A stretch of 64,000 nucleotides of DNA, taken from positions 1 through 64,000 of the IMG/VR virus record IMGVR_UViG_3300035670_000190; one strand, 5' to 3'. Positions within the stretch are counted from its first letter, which is position 1; every line of letters starts with the position of its first letter. This document shows, one piece after another, positions 63,791 to 64,000 of this stretch. Source of the stretch: a virus. The notes under the pieces are model-generated. The model ran no database searches and was not told where the DNA came from. It saw nothing but the letters and a program-made list of their open reading frames with translations. Position numbers and translations under genes: made by a program.

Positions 63791-63816
63791 TTTAATTTAA
63801 CTGAGGAAACACTAAC

Positions 63817-64000
63817 ATGTATATTAACGAAACATATGCAAAGAAGTGGGCACCAGTTCTTGATCACCCAGAACTCCCAGCTATCAGCGACCAATACAAG
63901 CGTGCTGTAACAGCTCTCGTTCTAGAAAACCAAGAGCGTGCCCTACAAGAAGAAAACCGTTCAATGCAAAACCTATGGGAAGCAACACCTGCTAACGCAA
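63817..64000 (+). CDS. gp23: Major capsid protein gp23, N-terminal part (runs off window)
   Basis: The first 61 codons of a gene cut by the window end, with a TGAGGAAAC ribosome site. The sequence contains KKWAPVLDHPELPAISDQYK and TALVLENQERALQEENRSMQ, which parallel the T4 gp23 N-terminus (KWKPLLEGEGLPEI, FENQEKDF). This delta region is removed by gp21 in T4. A Leu-Trp-Glu followed by Ala at residues 53-56 fits the cleavage rule and predicts processing after Glu55. gp23 builds the hexamers of the capsid. Position after gp22 agrees with T4 order. Confidence 0.92.
   Translation, partial: MYINETYAKKWAPVLDHPELPAISDQYKRAVTALVLENQERALQEENRSMQNLWEATPANA

Noticed and set aside
63770-63795. Terminator between gp22 and gp23
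   Set aside because: Only a 4-bp stem (GGCT/AGCC) followed by an A/T mix; too weak, and gp22 and gp23 probably share a transcript.
1-64000. tRNA genes, insertion sequences, integrase or attachment sites
   Set aside because: None found; intergenic gaps are about 60 bases or less, and all genes fit phage structural or modification roles.

Overview
The window is one continuous late-gene block of a T4-type myovirus (tailed phage with contractile tail). Every supported gene lies on the + strand, most neighbours are separated by a few bases or overlap at stop/start (TAATG, TGATG), and the T4 morphogenesis genes appear in the order gp25-gp6-gp7-gp8 ... gp13-gp14-gp15-gp16-gp17-gp18-gp19-gp20-gp67-(two small genes)-gp21-gp22-gp23. 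Low GC by eye, T4-type late promoter boxes, the DUF4815 structural protein and the style of the fibre genes all point to the aquatic cyanophage/pelagiphage branch of the T4 superfamily. The sequence itself does not name the host: no photosynthesis or other host-derived metabolic gene, tRNA, integrase or IS element was seen.

Layout. (1) 1-9.7 kb: tail-hub side and baseplate wedge: the 3' end of an Ala/Gly-rich protein, a helical protein of unknown role, gp25, gp6, gp7 and a gp8 twice the length of T4 gp8. (2) 9.7-17.5 kb: two very large virion proteins (a DUF4815 protein with a proline-rich tail, and a 1055-residue beta-rich protein) and a small coiled-coil protein. (3) 17.5-46.9 kb: a 29-kb adhesin region. 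It begins with a trimeric fibre carrying five 38-residue repeats, a collagen-like stalk and a C-terminal S74 intramolecular chaperone. Three very long collagen-like proteins (1751, 1863 and 922 residues) and a shorter collagen/propeller hybrid follow, mixed with a laminin-G-like protein, a possible beta-helix protein and small beta proteins. Six paralogous genes each encode exactly six kelch-like repeats, 36 blades in all. (4) 46.9-50.5 kb: a cassette of two or three glycosyltransferase-like proteins and two 2OG-Fe(II)-oxygenase-like proteins behind its own late promoter. (5) 50.5-58.9 kb: two unknown small virion-type proteins, then neck (gp13, gp14), tail completion (gp15), terminase (gp16, gp17), sheath (gp18) and tube (gp19), closed by a strong rho-independent terminator. 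(6) 58.9-64 kb: the head module: portal gp20, prohead core candidates, protease gp21, scaffold gp22 and the first 61 codons of the major capsid protein gp23.

How it works together. The head module builds and matures the capsid, gp16/gp17 package DNA through the gp20 portal, gp13/14/15 join head and tail, gp18/19 form the contractile tail, and gp25/6/7/8 form the baseplate wedges to which the fibres presumably attach. The adhesin region looks like a mosaic: a few mobile beta-domains and Gly-X-Y stalks are reshuffled between genes, and a single six-bladed propeller cassette has been placed behind four different N-terminal modules. The region is the most unusual part of the window. The nearby glycosyltransferase/oxygenase cassette could modify the fibres or the host surface, but no target can be read from the sequence.

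There is no gene-free stretch longer than about 60 bases. Ten T4-type late promoter boxes were found upstream of transcription units. Domain names come from pattern recognition of translated sequence; no database search was possible.
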